DNA of 64,000 bases from Buxus sempervirens (lineage: Eukaryota; Streptophyta; Magnoliopsida; Buxales; Buxaceae). Location: contig OX387186.1 of NCBI GenBank assembly GCA_947561395.2, forward strand, positions 43,481,220-43,545,219, in the 5' to 3' direction. This document shows positions 11,216 to 24,650 of the stretch, piece by piece (the first letter of the stretch is position 1; every line of letters starts with the position of its first letter). The translations under genes and the position numbers were made by a program. The notes below the pieces were generated by a model, which saw nothing but the letters and a program-made list of their open reading frames with translations, was not told the origin of the DNA and did no database searches.

Positions 11216-14200
11216 GTTCACAGAGGCGCAAACTTGAACTAATAGAGGCAAACTGAGCTGCAACAAGAGGTTTTATACGGTCATCAACTATCTGATCCTT
11301 TCCAAATATGAATGCTACTGAAAGAGACTTGTTGAGGACACGATTCCTGACAAAATGGAAATCAATCTCAACATGTTCCGTTCAGAGATGGAAGACCAGA
11401 TTAGAGGAAAGGTAGGTAGCACCCAAATTTTCACAGTGGATAAGAGGAGCTCGAGATAGAGGAATATGCAGGTCACAACAGAGATGCTAAAGCTAAATAA
11501 TTTCAGCTGTGGTATTGGCGACTACTTTAAACTCGGCTTCAGTGGAAGAACGAGCTTGGAGGACCAGGAAACAAGATTTGAACTAGCAAAGATACAATAG
11601 CCCCTAGTTAATTTTCTGTCGTCTAGGAAACCCACCCAATCGGCATCAGAGAATACAACAAGATTGAGAGAGAAGCATGGGGTGAACTGTAATCCAAAAT
11701 GCATTGAGCTTCAAATAAAGCAAAATTCGTTTTACTGCATGCTAGTGAGGAAGCCGTGGTGCATGCATGAATTGGCAAACTTTGCCAATAGCAGAAGCCA
11801 AATCTGGACAGGTAAATGATAGGTATTGCAAAAAACCCATAGTGCTACGGTATAATGTAGGATCATCAAATAAGTGGCTAGAATAGTTACTGAGCTTTTT
11901 TGAAGTGGACGTTTGAGTCTTCACAGGTTTGGCCAAGTGCATGTTGGTGCAAAGTAAGAGGTCACCAATATATTTCTGTTGTGTCAAGAGCAAACCATCA
12001 ATGGTAAAATGAGCCTCAATACCTAGGAAGTAGTGGAGCTGACCAAGATTAGTAATAGGAAAATCAATTCTGAGATCATGAAGAAGTGCAAAAATGCTAT
12101 CCGAAGATGAACCGGTAACAATTAAATCATCCACATAAACTAAGGTGTCGTTTGGTGGGGTTTCTAGTTTCTCGATTCTTCCATAATCCAAAAACCAAGG
12201 TCTATTAAGTTGTTTGGTAGGGTTTTGAAAGTTTGATTTTAAAAGTAGATACTAAAATCTACACAAAAACCACAATCCTCTTTTTATGGGTTTCTATAGA
12301 TTTTGATACATAAGAAGTGGTGGGTCCCACTTGAACACAAACACTAAAGAGCTATTAATGGTGGTGGGTCCCACTTAAACAATGTGCTAAAATCCAAAGT
12401 ATCCAAGCAAGCTTTTGGATTCTAACAATGAGCATTTAAAATCTTGATCTTCAAAATCCAAATTATTATTTAGATTCTACAATCTAGAAGCCATACCAAA
12501 CAACCCCAGACATACAGAGATACACCACGAGATATTCGAACAAAAAGAGAGGCATCCGCTGAAGAAACTGAGAATCCCAAATCAAGTAGGCGAGAGCTTA
12601 AGCGTGAATACCATGCCCAAGGAGATTGCTTGAGGCCATAAATGGCCTTATTCAATTTACATACATGAGATGGATACTAAGGATGCACAAAGCCAGGTGG
12701 TTGTGTCATGAAATAGTTTCTGTAAGTGGACCATGCAAGACCGCATTTTGCACATCATAATATCGTATAGGCCATTGCTTGGAGACGGCAAGAGACAAAA
12801 CCAAGCAAATAGTGGTATGTTTAATGACAAGCCTAAATATTTGATCATAGTCAATACCGCATTGTTGTAAGAAACCTTAGGCGATAAGCTAAGCTTTTCG
12901 ATGCTCAAGAGAACCATCTGCAAATCGATTGGTTTGGAACACACATTTACATGTTATTGTGTTTGTAGCTTATGAACAGGAACGAGAGACCAAGTGTCAT
13001 TGACTAACAAGGCATTGAACTCTCTTGTCATGGCATCACGCCATTCCTGAAATTTCTTAGCAGTAGAAAAGCAAGTAGGAGTGTCTGGAACAAAATCTTA
13101 TTTAGTAATTAAGGCAGAAGGAGCTGGCCAACGGATGGTGCCATCGGTGAACTATTGTGGACAAGCCATGTTAGTTTGTGATCAAGTTAACATTGAATGT
13201 GTAAGATGCAAAGGTGTCGGAGCTGAGATAGTTGGGGAAGGCTCTAGAGAAAGGGAAGAGAAAGTTTGAAAGGGCTGCAAAGATGAAGATGAAGCTGGGG
13301 AAGAGAGAGGTCAAGACGACAGTATCGGGGAAGATGAAGTTGAAGAGGAATGCAAAGGTGAAGATGGGATTGGGCCTAGAATAGATGAGGTAGGAGGTGA
13401 GGTAAGGCCCAAACCAGAAGAAAAAATACAGAGTGGAATGTGGGTGGGCTCAAGTGAAGAAGTGGGCGTAGAGGTGGACTTAAGTGAGGCAAATGGAAAG
13501 ACATATTCATTGAATTGCACATCTTTAGAGATTAGGCAGGGGCCTAAGTTAAAATTATAGCATAAGAAACCACAGTGGGCTGGGCTTAAACCAAAAGAAA
13601 ACACAGAGAGAGGCCCAACTATGAAATTTGTGTTTATTGAATGGACGAGTCAAAGGCCAACATGCAACTTCAAATATCCATAGATTAGAGAGATCAGGAT
13701 GTTGTTGATGGAGAAGAAAATAAGGGGAATTGTGATGAAGTGACAGAGATGGTAAGAGATTGATTAAATAAGCAGTGTGTAGAAAGGCATAAGACCAAAA
13801 GTGGAGATGAACGGAAGCATGAGCAACAAGCGCAAGCCTGGATTCAACTATATGGCGGTGTTTTCGATTCACTATTTCATTTGGGCATGAGCATGGGGAC
13901 AAGTGAAGCGGTGTAGAATGCCAAAGGAAGAGAGAACAGGAATAAAATAGCAAAATTCACCACCGGAGTCAAATTGAAATTTTTTTATTTTGAGATTAAA
14001 CTTAAGCTCAACATGAGATTTAAATTTAAGAAACATATCCAAATCTTGTGATTTGTTATTTTAAAAGGAGATAACCAAGTGTAACAGGAGAAATCATCTA
14101 CGAAAATGATATAATAATATTTATAACCATCTAGAGTTACAAAAGACCAAAGAACGTGGAGCAGAAAAAGGAAGGCTATGTTGGCAAATAACATTGTTAA

Positions 14201-15038
14201 CGATGCGAAGAGAGGGATACCAAGACGTAAATGCCACAATTGAATAGGAGGAGTAGTGGTGGAGTGAGCTTCAAGAGGTGTTGAAGGAGGGGAGAATGTG
14301 TAGAGGCCATTATTTGTTGTCCCTTGAAGAAGAAGTTTTCCCATATGACACTCCTTGATAAGAAAATGATCAGAATAAAAAACAAAGTAAATATTATTGT
14401 CAAGGCAAAATTGATGAACATAAATGAGATTTTTAGTGAATGAAGGTACACACAAAATATTATTGAGAACATAAGGAGAAGTGGGAGAGGGAAAAGACGC
14501 ATATCCTAAGTGAGAAATAGGAACAAATATAACATTGCCGACCCAGAGTTGTTCTTCTCCATGATACTCTGCAGCTTGCAGATTCAAGTTAGCAAAAGCA
14601 TTTGTAACATGACTTGTTGTTGCTATGTCTGGGTACCAACACTTAAATCGAAGACATCATTAGAGGCTGAGTAGTTGGTAGAGGATGGAGCAATAGCCGT
14701 ATAAGCTTGATTGAACCGGTAAATGCAAGAGAGAGCAGAGTGTCCAATTCTGTTACAAACTTGACATGCAACATGAGAGTTACTGGATGGAGAAACACTA
14801 AGAGTTGAAGTACCGGAGGAACCATAGTAGCCACGGCCTCGATTGGTGCTGAAACGACTGCCACGTCCACGATAAAAGTGACCTCAGCCTCGAGAGAAAT
14901 TCCTTCCACGATTACCAAAAAAAGTTGGGGTCGAGTAGTAGTATATATTGGAAGAAAGTTCTGTAGGAATAAAGCTTGTTGTAGTTGTGCGCGTGTCATA
15001 ACCGCAGGGTTGCACATCTGACTCGAGGCACACGCTGG
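11216..15038 (-). mobile_element. Copia pol part (zinc knuckle to RNase H), degraded
   Basis: This is the pol-side part of the split copia element. In transcription order it shows an RGRG-rich and CCHC zinc-knuckle stretch (about 14950-14720), a pre-integrase and integrase region (14590-13550), and reverse transcriptase with the YVDDLIV motif (about 12130). The RNase H part, with the typical copia HVEIDFHFVRNRV-like block, ends near 11230. It is broken in many places and interrupted by a MITE at 12144-12507. Confidence 0.85.
12144..12507. mobile_element. MITE inside the copia reverse transcriptase region
   Basis: The left end GGTGTCGTTTGGTGGGGTTT and the right end, read inwards GGGGTTGTTTGGTATGGCTT, are inverted repeats, and both continue CTAG. 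The interior has mirrored AAAATC-rich parts. A target duplication is not clear, so the superfamily (Harbinger or hAT) is unresolved. It splits the copia pol region next to the YVDD motif. Confidence 0.65.
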
Positions 15039-16464
15039 TGCTGGCCCCTCTTTTGGGAAGTTCGGGGTTTCAGAGTCGTCATTGCCTGATGGGGTGCAGG
15101 CAGATACCTGGGTGTCTATGTTTGTCTATTAGGCTGGTCTGCGGCTTGAGATTTGAGGTAAAGTATCGGTTGCGGTCCAAGGAAGTCCGTAGACACCCCG
15201 ATCCGCCCCGTTGGGTGACAGGTCCCACGAGTCTTCCTGATTTAGAGTCAACTTGTCTATTTCCTCACCTGATTCTATTCAGACATGCACTCTATGTTTA
15301 AGTCTGTGTGGGGACCGCCTGAGTGGTGTGGATCCCCTTTACTTGATTTTATCTTGTTTATTCAAGCGATCTCTGTCTAATGGGGCGAGCCCTGTTGGAA
15401 GGCCCCATATTCCTTGTTGGGCCAAGCATAGCCCACATGTCCCTCTGATGGGCCTTGGTCTGACCCTAGAAGGCCCTTTAGGGTTTGGTTAATTTGATTG
15501 ATTTTATTTAGGGTTTTATCAAAGAATTAGTTTTAAGATTTATTCTTGGTGGCTTAGGTGGTTGGTGGCCCCATGGGGCAGGGCACACAAGGGTCACCTT
15601 AATTTTTTGCTTATCTTGATTAAGTTTATCTCCATTTAGGGCTAGGAATGGGCTTGGGACCCCAAGTCCTAGACTTGGACTTGAAAGCCCAAGACTTCAT
15701 GGGTTAGGGTTTTGGGACCCTTTCCCATTCTTGGTAGGTGGGCTCGCTTTGAAAAAAGAGACTAGGCCCAATAGGTCAAGCCCAAATCTCAGCCAAACCA
15801 AACCTAGTTTAGCCTACATGCTTCAAACTAGGCTCTTGTTGGGCCTCTAGTGGTGTGGTCCACTTAATTAAATTATATATTTTTTTTTGTTAGGTTTTAT
15901 CTAAAACATGCCTAATTGGACTGGGTGGGCCCCATTGGAAGGCCCACAGATACCCATGTTGGACCCACTGGGTCCAAGGCCCATACTGGGTTTCGGGTTG
16001 ACCCAAAAACCCTACTGGTTTGATCAGTTTATTTGAAAATAGGTTTAAAATAGGACAAAGACGTTAAAACTGATTTTTTGGTACTTTTAGGGTGTAACCG
16101 AAATTACATTTCAGTTACACCACAACATAACATGACCGAAATTAATTTTTGGTCATGCTATGTTTGTACACATAACTGAAATATCATTTCGGTTATGTGT
16201 ACACTGTGTTTGCCCAAACAGTGTTTTCGGGCAAACACAGAAAACACCTTTTTCGGGCTTTTTTTGGAGTGGATTGGTTTCTTGGGTTTCTAGGGATGCC
16301 CAAGGGTTGTGTGGGCCCCTGCATGGACCCATAGTGGTTCGGGAATGGGGGAGTGGCCCCATTTGGCCTCTTTCATGGCTTCTTCAAAACCCAGGGAGGG
16401 GGGATTAGGGCTTGGGGCCTTGTCTCCCTCTTGAACTAAATTCCATGGGATAACAGGGACCTAG
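15039..16464 (-). mobile_element. LTR-derived sequence, left side of the 38.5-kb block
   Basis: Its left end adjoins the copia pol region. Read on the minus strand it finishes with a CCTGCACC...CGACTCTG block about 45-65 bp from the end, the same arrangement as in the solo LTR at 22589-24650, so I take 15039 as the 3' end of an LTR. Two partly similar stretches (near 15390 and 15925, both with TTGGAAGGCCC) suggest an internal duplication. Where this LTR stops and the Tat-side sequence begins is unresolved; GGTAGG at 15733-15738 also occurs at 51431. No gene. Confidence 0.5.
16091..16240. repeat. Four back-to-back hairpins
   Basis: Arms in order: GGTGTAACCGAAAT with ATTTCAGTTACACC (13 of 14); CATAACATGACC with GGTCATGCTATG (11 of 12); GTACACATAACTGAAAT with ATTTCGGTTATGTGTAC (16 of 17); CTGTGTTTGCCC with GGGCAAACACAG (12 of 12). 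They are separated by 0-4 bp. The first three share the GAAAT core seen again at 52655-52905. Confidence 0.9.
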
Positions 16465-16734
16465 TGTAAAACCCCGACTCAGATTATATCTTAATTAGTA
16501 AGATCAATTATCTAAAGTGTGATTATTAGACTAATTAAGTACTTGTATTATGAAGATGAGTTAAATGTGGGTTATACTTGAGGATTTAGGGAAATCAAAT
16601 TGAACTTTATTGAAGTTATTAAGGTAAGCTTATTTAGTGTTATGTCTTAATTACAATTGGCTAAGATATCCTTCAATTAAATCTAGTGAATTGGAAATCA
16701 AATTCTGAAAAATTAAAGTTAAGTGTACCACAAA

Positions 16735-16907
16735 GCATCTCCCAAGTATACTTAAAGTACCTTCTAAGTGTACCCAAATTTCCATCCAAGTGTACCCAAG
16801 GTACCTTTCAAGTGTACCTAAAGAGTCTTCTAAGAATACCTAAAGTACACCCATGTGTTACCCAAGGTACCACCCAAGTACACCCATGTGTTACCCAAGG
16901 TACCACC
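16735..16907. repeat. GGTACC repeat array, part 1
   Basis: Units of about 20 bp built on CAAGTGTACC(C)AA(A)GTACC. This is the first part of an array in the promoter side of the LTR, later split by two solo LTRs. Confidence 0.8.
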
Positions 16908-19900
16908 TGTAACGCCCCGGATCCGGGTTACGTAATGGAACCGTAACTCGTACCCGAGGGTTAGATAAACAAACCGCAAGATCCATATCAGAGTGTAAGA
17001 AAACATGACATTCGATTTATTATTACCAACAAAATATCAGAGTTCACTAAAAATACCCCAATCACTCAATCACCAAGAATTGAAAGAATTACAATTCAAA
17101 ACTACTCACTATCTCAAATGAAAATAACAGCTAAAATGAATCCCAAGGGAGGGGGTCACTCGACAAAATAGTCCTCTCCCCTATACTCAGGGTAACCCGC
17201 AACTGGCTCAACCCCGCGAGTATCGTCCTCACCAAGATCTGAAAACAAAACAAAACAAACGGAATGAGATACGAATATCTCAGCAAGTATCAAATGCATG
17301 CATAAAACATGTAACAACAGTCCTCAAACATGCTCTTAGAATAACCATGCATTAATAACAATCACCAAGCTGCCGTTTAACTCGAATAATCCGGTAATAA
17401 CATATACTAATAAAGAAATATATGAACAATCACCGTATAACCGAAAACAATACTGCACTCATTGGAGGTAAATTCGTGTTGGACTCATGGAATAAATCGC
17501 CTTTAACTAGTGTAAAACCAAGCTCACTATGCCACCTCCCGGCTTATGTGCGAAGCCGAGCTACACGGTCATCAACTTATTGCAGGAGAACCCAACCAGA
17601 TACAGGATGAGTTGGCATGTACTATCCTAACATAGCCGCAGCCAACCAGATACAGAGAAGGCCTCATCGAGGTACACGATGGAACGCGTACGTGAACAAA
17701 GTGTTACCACTAGCAAAGAAACGATCTATTCCACTATCTAGCTCCTAATAAGAGAAATGTGGATCCACATCGAGCTATGCCATCTAGACTCAAAATTAGG
17801 AATCAAATAATCAAACCATTTAATAGTACCAATCAATCATTATCACCCTCCAAGCTACATGGACAGGTTTCAATTTCATTCCGAGGTACTCGAAAGTCAA
17901 GTAACCTCTTCTCAATAGAAGCGATAATACTATCCTTTAAGTAGATGGATAATTCTCAATAAACAAATTTTTTCCCAACCAAGTTTTAAAGTCCTTCGTT
18001 TGAAACCTTGCATAACGTCCCTTTTTAGTCAAAAGTTTTCAAAACCAACAAAACCGAGTGTTGATGCCAATTTAAACTTTGTTAATTAAGTCTGCCTCGT
18101 ATTACTTGTGTAAATCCTAAACAGTGACTTACAAGTAAAGATTTACACAAATAACACTCTTAATTCCTATTCGTATAGTATTTCTTTCTATAATAATCTC
18201 ATTGTCACCAGCATCTAAACCACTTTGGATTTCTTCTGGTTCTTATATTAAAACATAGGAAAAATAGTTCAAGGTGATCATTCCTAACAAAAATCTGAAT
18301 CATTCACTACTAACCTCTATTTACTTCTCATAGGACAGGTTTCTAGAATTTAACCACTAACTTATAACTTCCATGGTTCAACCGTACACATATTGACGTT
18401 GTTGGTTTCAATAGTAACTTCACTCCTTAACAATAAAAACATACAATAAACTACTGCTACAAACTATTAAAGTCCTTTAGAATTAGTTTTATACCTTTAG
18501 ATAAAATACCACTTCTAATAGAATGGTCACACAACCATTGCCGACCAACTGAACACCAACCTATAGGAGTTGAAACTCCTAAACTTCCTCCAAGGTCATA
18601 ACAGTTTGCTTACTTCTGCAGCTGCTGGTTTTCCCCAATTAATCTCTCACTACTACCACTAATATCCCCAGAATTTAATGGTAGGAGTTGTTTATCTCCC
18701 AATTACCATAACTTACTACTGTCATGTGATTTAACTTTTCTACAACAGAATTTAGAAGCTTAGAAATGGAGGTTCTCATTGCTGTTGGAATAGCTGCACT
18801 TGGCTATTTAATAATGAGTGGACGACCACTTTAGTTCTACCCCTCACCGACCCTACATCAAACCCATAGCTTAGCTCCTATAAACTTAAAACCCAAGAGG
18901 TGCTTGTGTAACCAAATAGCAGCACCAGCAAACCCAGATTTTTTTTGGGCGCCAACTTCCTTTTATAAATTTGTATTTCAGCACTATCTATTACATAAGT
19001 TCCTAAGAAGTTCCCAATTTGCATTTTTACAACAAATATAAATGTAGGAACTGAACATAGATTGAAACACTGCCCCTACATTGTTGAAAGTGGACTGGGC
19101 ACCACTCGGCCATGTTCAGCCACTTGGCACCAGCCACCTATTTTAGTGCCAACCTATGTAACAAATCAAATATTTCCTTAAGACTGATCTAGCTCCACTC
19201 ATAATTTAGTTCCACCTTATTCTTAAGACTCCACTTTATGTATTTAACTTACTTGAATTTAATTATTTCTTTCATGCCATAACACAAACAGTGGCCACTC
19301 ATAACCATTCACTTAAAAATTCTGCAATGCCAATAATGATTTACACCCCAATGGATTCTAATCCATTCATTCACCTGTCCTACTTTCCATATACCATACA
19401 ATTTGCTTATGGAAACAGCAAACTCACTTTAAAATTTCTGTTTTGCACCTCATTCATAACTAATCATGCCATACGACTATGTCTAACTAGTAACAGGGAA
19501 AGCCAAACACATTTGTTTATTCAGAACAGTATTTCAATTGAGCACAATCACAACCACTTCAATTCATGCTGTTTATAAACTATTCACATTAGAGAATAAA
19601 ACCTAATACTCACTACATGACGTCCATGCCATTTCCAACCATAATTCCAAGTTCATTTCATTCATCATGCATATGTTTATCTAAAATTTACTGTTGTGTA
19701 TTTCGTATCTATGCAACAATAGCAACCAACTCAGGGTGCGGCAGAACCCTTGTCCCATGCTATACCAACACTTCAACAACACATAAAATCAAAATTCAGT
19801 TAATAACCAGATCTGGACGCCAACTCAGAACACCTAGCACAATCCTCAGCAAGTTTAAGAGTAAATCCATTTCATGACAAACACGACTAAACCGAAAATC

Positions 19901-20651
19901 AGATTTATGACACTTACCTCTAGCTAATGTATTGCTTTGCTGATCCTCCAATTGTACAACAAGCCCTCTGAAATTTGCACCTTAGAATTTCCTACACTCA
20001 GCACCGATCTGAAATTTTTCGACCAACACCAGATCAGATTTCCTTTGATCTGATCTTACATTCAATTTCAGGTTAACAGTACTGATTGACCCTAATGAAG
20101 ATGACCTACCTGACATTAGTGTACTCAGATTTGGACGAGCACTCAAATTCTGATCTGCACTTTGGATTGTAGACTGCAAAACTGCTTCACCTCCCTAAAC
20201 GAGGTTACTCGCACCATACGAACTCCACATATTGGAATTCCTCTAGTTCAGCTCCCATGCAATGCCGCTGCTCTCTTCTTTCTTCTGAGATCCCAAATCC
20301 ACTTGTTTCAAGAGTTCGACCAATACAGCAATTTTCCCCTCGTTTTATACTTGCCGCTCAACACATTTTAATTTCTGATTTGCTGCAATGCCACAATACC
20401 AGAATTCCTATACCAGCAGATTTTATAATCAATATTATGTACTTGCCACATCGGCCTAGTGAATTATTTAGTTAATAAAAATTCCCAATTTCCATACCTT
20501 TATAATCTTTAAGTAGCCCATCCAGCTCAAGCAACCTTTCCGATAAATCAATAATCTCTCTTCTCTGAAAAAGAAAAAAAATCACTAATTACCTTTGAGT
20601 TAATCACTGAAAATATAAATTTAATATTTTCAGAAATTTAGGGATTTTACA
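16908..20651 (-). mobile_element. Solo LTR, 3.7 kb, TSD CCACC
   Basis: On the plus strand it starts TGTAACGCCCCGGATCCGGG and ends TTTAGGGATTTTACA. CCACC flanks both ends (16903-16907 and 20652-20656). The GGATCC-type terminus is the 3' end, so it is in minus orientation. On that strand TATAAAAC lies at 20349-20342 and a donor GAG/GTAAGT at 19917. It shares a GAGATACGAATATCTCAGC box with the LTR at 21059-25415, so both belong to one clade. No gene. Confidence 0.88.
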
Positions 20652-21058
20652 CCACCCACGTACTACCTAAAACACCCCCAAGTGTTACCTAAAGTACCCC
20701 CCAATTATACCTAAGGTACCCCCATGTATTGCCTAAGGTACCCCACTTATATCCCTAAGGTACCCTCTAGTATTGCCTAAGGTACCCCTCTGATTTACCT
20801 AAGGTACCCTTATGTTTGCCTAAGGTACCCCTCTGATTTACCTAAGGTACCCTTATGTTTGCCTAAGGTACCCCTCTGATTTACCTAAGGTACCTTTATG
20901 TTTGCCTAAGGTACCCCCCTGATTTACCTAAGGTACCCCACATATATACCTAAAGTACCACCTAGTTTTACCTAAGGTACACCCCTTTATATAGCCAAGG
21001 TACCCCCATTGTTTAACTAAAATACCCCCCTATATAAGTAAAATACCCCCACTATTTT
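20652..21058. repeat. GGTACC repeat array, part 2
   Basis: About 18 units of 20-24 bp such as TTTACCTAAGGTACCCCTCTG. The centre (20780-20930) is the most regular. Nearly every unit contains the palindrome GGTACC. Confidence 0.9.
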
Positions 21059-21662
21059 TGTAACACCCTGGATCCGTGTTGTTCAATAAAGATATAACAC
21101 GTCTCACGGAGTGTTGGGTAAGGATCTTAATTATTTGTGATCGCTGGATAATCACCTAAACTAAACCATATCAGAGTGCACAATCATACTTTGTCTAAGA
21201 ATTCAATATTCAACTTAACTAAGATCAAATGGTTCAACCTCAAGCTACTTTATTACACCTCAATATTCAATTAATTCAAAAGTTCAATTCAAAAATAACC
21301 TACAAGTCTAAGGAATGTAATATTAATCTTTCTCCCTATATATCTCAATCGGATCTACCCTAGTAGTCACCTCACCTCGAGTATCTAAAAAAAAAAAGCA
21401 AAAACAAAAGAGTGAGATACGAATATCTCAGCGAGTAGCATATGCATGCAGAAATAGTTAACAACAGTTCAAATTATGCATCAATAAATAACCAGTACGA
21501 TTAAGCAACCAATACAATCTCCAAGTTTAAATCCAAAACCAATAATCGTTTCCAATCACATTTCAATTCAATACTGACAACACATCAATTGGTCAATGTC
21601 ATGGCTATTGTTAAGTTGATAAATTAACATGCCAAGTAGACACTCCACACCTCCATGTACAC

Positions 21663-21788
21663 AGTTCCGGCCTACTCAGGGTTTCGGAAACTCTGAAATG
21701 ACGGCCTACTCAGGGTTTCGTCATCCAATGCCGGCCTACTCCCTGGGTTTCGGCATTGACAACCAGGCCTACTCAGGGTTTCTGGTTG
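21663..21788. repeat. Four stem-loops with one constant loop and different stems
   Basis: The loop GCCTACTCAGGGTTT (slightly longer in the third unit) recurs four times. Stems differ but pair: AGTTCCG with CGGAAACT (one bulge), ATGACG with CGTCAT, CAATGCCG with CGGCATTG, and CAACCAG with CTGGTTG. The last three are perfect. The row lies about 600 bp inside the 3' end of the LTR. Confidence 0.9.
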
Positions 21789-22588
21789 CTCTACACCGGT
21801 CGTGGCAACACACAAAACCATGCAATTACAACAACCAACAATACCATTACATTACTAAGCTTAAGCATGGATCCAGGACAAGCTAAACCAAAACAGCAAA
21901 CCATCGTATAATCTCAACTCTGACATCACAATAAAACAATACATTCAACATCATGTATAACTCAACACAGCTCACCACATGTCCCTCTGGACCAGAACAG
22001 TACCTCATGTACTTTCAGTATTTACTCAAATCTCATAACACATGACCATTGGTAATAAAACCCATTTACTCACACTAAGAGAAATCTTTACAATACATTT
22101 CAGAACTTGCAATCAAGTAAAACCAGGTTAAATAAATTCTCAAACAAGTACAGTGTATAAACAAAGAGAAAACTAAATTGTGAACTCCTAGTGTTAGGAA
22201 CAGTAACATCAACTACCAATAGCCCTAAAATTCACCTTGGAATCTCCTAAGAATTACCAGAATTTCCACTTGATATTCTCAGAGTATTTGAACAGGTAAT
22301 AGTATTTCTAAAATACTAAACAAGTCATTAGTTAAGTGATTGAACCGTCAAATCATCAAAATCTAGCTTGGTTTGGTCAAAAATCCATTTCGGCAAAGGA
22401 TTAGGGTTTGTGCTGACCTCTGGCGCTAGGCACGAAGTCGGCAACAACTCAATGGTAAAAATACACTTCGCGTTTACCTAAAATATACTAGGCGAGAGCT
22501 AGGCGCGAGATAGGCGCGAGCTAGGAGAGAAATCGTCGATACCGAAATTATACTTCGCACGGACTCAAAACAATGGGTGCGAGACGAG

Positions 22589-24650
22589 TGTCAGCACCCC
22601 ATTTTTGTACTATAAAATTGCCCAAGAAGCATATCTTAAACAGGCATATATATATATATATATATGGGCACGTAAATCGAGGTTTTTATAGTGGACCCGT
22701 CTTTTTGAAATAACAAGCCCATAACAAAGAGAATTCTTAACCGATTCCAATGCACCGAACCGTGCTCAAATCGGATGTCAAACGGCTAAGTTATGAATAA
22801 AATAAATAAAGGGTAGTTTGGAGAATTTTACAAAATCGAAATTGGATGCCGCATGGCAGCCACATGTACGCCATGGTGGCTGCCATGTAACCAATGACAA
22901 ATTAAAATTTTGTGGGGTTGTTTTAGTAAATAAGTAAGGTTTCTTATGCAAATAAATAACAAAGTTAATAAAAGAATAAGATTAAAAATAATAATAATAA
23001 TAAAAATAAACAAAGAGAAATGAGTTGGACGAATTGGTCCAACTCATATTCTCTTGAGTTATTGAAACTAAGCTTAAAAAAATATAAGCCTAATAAAAGT
23101 GTAGGACAATATAGACTTTGACCAAACCTAAATGAATGAAGGGTTTAAAAGAGGAATAGAAGGAGTTAGGAGTTTAAGTGTTTAAGAGGAGAAGTTAAGA
23201 AAATGAGAGTTTAAGAGAGGAAGATGAGGAGTTAGGAGTTTAGGTGTTTAAGAGAGGAGTTAGGAGTTTAGGTGTTTAAGAGGAGAAGTTAAGAAGTTGA
23301 AGGGGTGGGAATCCTCTATAAAAGGGCTTGAAGTTTGGGGAAAAGAAGGAGAAAAAGGAAGAGAGTTCTTTGAAAAAAAAAAAGAGAGCAAATAAGAGAG
23401 TTCTTTGAAAGAAAAAGCAGCAAGTAGGAAGAAGTGGAGAAAAGAAGAGGGACGTCTACTAGCAAGGAGGAAGAAAGGAAAACTGCTGTTCACGACACAC
23501 CAAGGCTCCAAGACTTGATTTGAAGTGTCAATCCATAACAGGTGAGTCATTTGTTTAATACATTGTATGAGACCTCTCTTTCATTTTTGAGATAAGATTA
23601 CATGATTGATGAGAGACATGTATATATGTTTGATGGCTTTGGGTAATTTTATCATGTAAAAAAAAAAAAATACAAAGATGTAAAGTTCTAAATTTTTTTT
23701 CTTGCATTAGGTTTGCACCTGTTTTCCAAATAAACCAATTTTTTTCACCTAGTTCTAGCTTGATTCAAGTCTAGAGTCCTTCATGAGATTTGTGGTATTT
23801 TTATTTTAGTTTAATCTAAAAATATGCTCAAGACCTTACACTATGAGTAGGTATTTTATTTTTAATTTTCTTTGGTTCAGATTTTCAATTGGAAATGTGT
23901 AATAGTAAATTTTGGAGCTTCATATCTCTTAAATGAAAATGAATTTTTGAAAACTGCTATAGCTTATTTTAGTGTTTAAAATCATGATTCTAAGGAATCA
24001 AATTTTGTACAATTTGGTTAAGAATTGGGGGAGATATGAATCTTTGAATGTGGATAGCGCAGTAATTCAGGTTGTTTCATTTTGTTTGTTTCCTTTGTAA
24101 ATTAGTAATCAGGCCATGGTTAAAAGTAGTTCAGGTGGTCTCATTTTCTTACTTTGTAAATTAGTAATTAGTTAATCTTGCATGATAAAAACAATAGAAA
24201 ACAAAACAAAACAAAAAATAATAAATAATAAGAAAGGGAAAAAGCAAATGAAACAAGCATTGAAGCGATGATTCTTTCTTGTGGTTGAAAATTGTTTTAG
24301 CATGGTTTTGTTTTGTTCATATGGTTTTACTTTCAATGTAATTTTGTGGAGGCCTTGTACATATAGATTAATATTTGTTGTACACTTAAAATGATAAAAA
24401 ATTAGAAAAGAAAAAAAATAAAAATAATAAATAAGAGAGCCCATTAAATATCCAACTAATTTAAGGGAACCCATTTCGGTGGGACAACCCAGGGTGTTCA
24501 AGGACTTCCCTGGGTTGTAATCGGGTCACTTATCCGGAATCACTGGTGCAGACCAAAAAATCAACAAGGTGTCTACCTGCACCATTTCAGGTAGTGGCGA
24601 CTCTATAACAGATTGTAACATGCTCTTTCAGCGCGCCCGAGGTGCGCACA
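22589..24650 (+). mobile_element. Solo LTR, 2.1 kb, TSD ACGAG
   Basis: It starts TGTCAGCACCCCATTTTTG and ends GGTGCGCACA, with ACGAG on both sides (22584-22588 and 24651-24655). It has TATAAAA at 23317-23323, a strong donor ACAG/GTGAGT at 23542, and a CCTGCACC...TGGCGACTCT block about 65 bp before the end. A short (TA)n lies at about 22648-22664. No gene. It is the innermost layer of the nest. Confidence 0.85.

Noticed and set aside
15733-15738. GGTAGG as left target duplication partner of 51431-51436
   Set aside because: It fits 5-6 bases but is out of register with a TG terminus, and sequence on both sides looks like one unit. Kept only as a hint.
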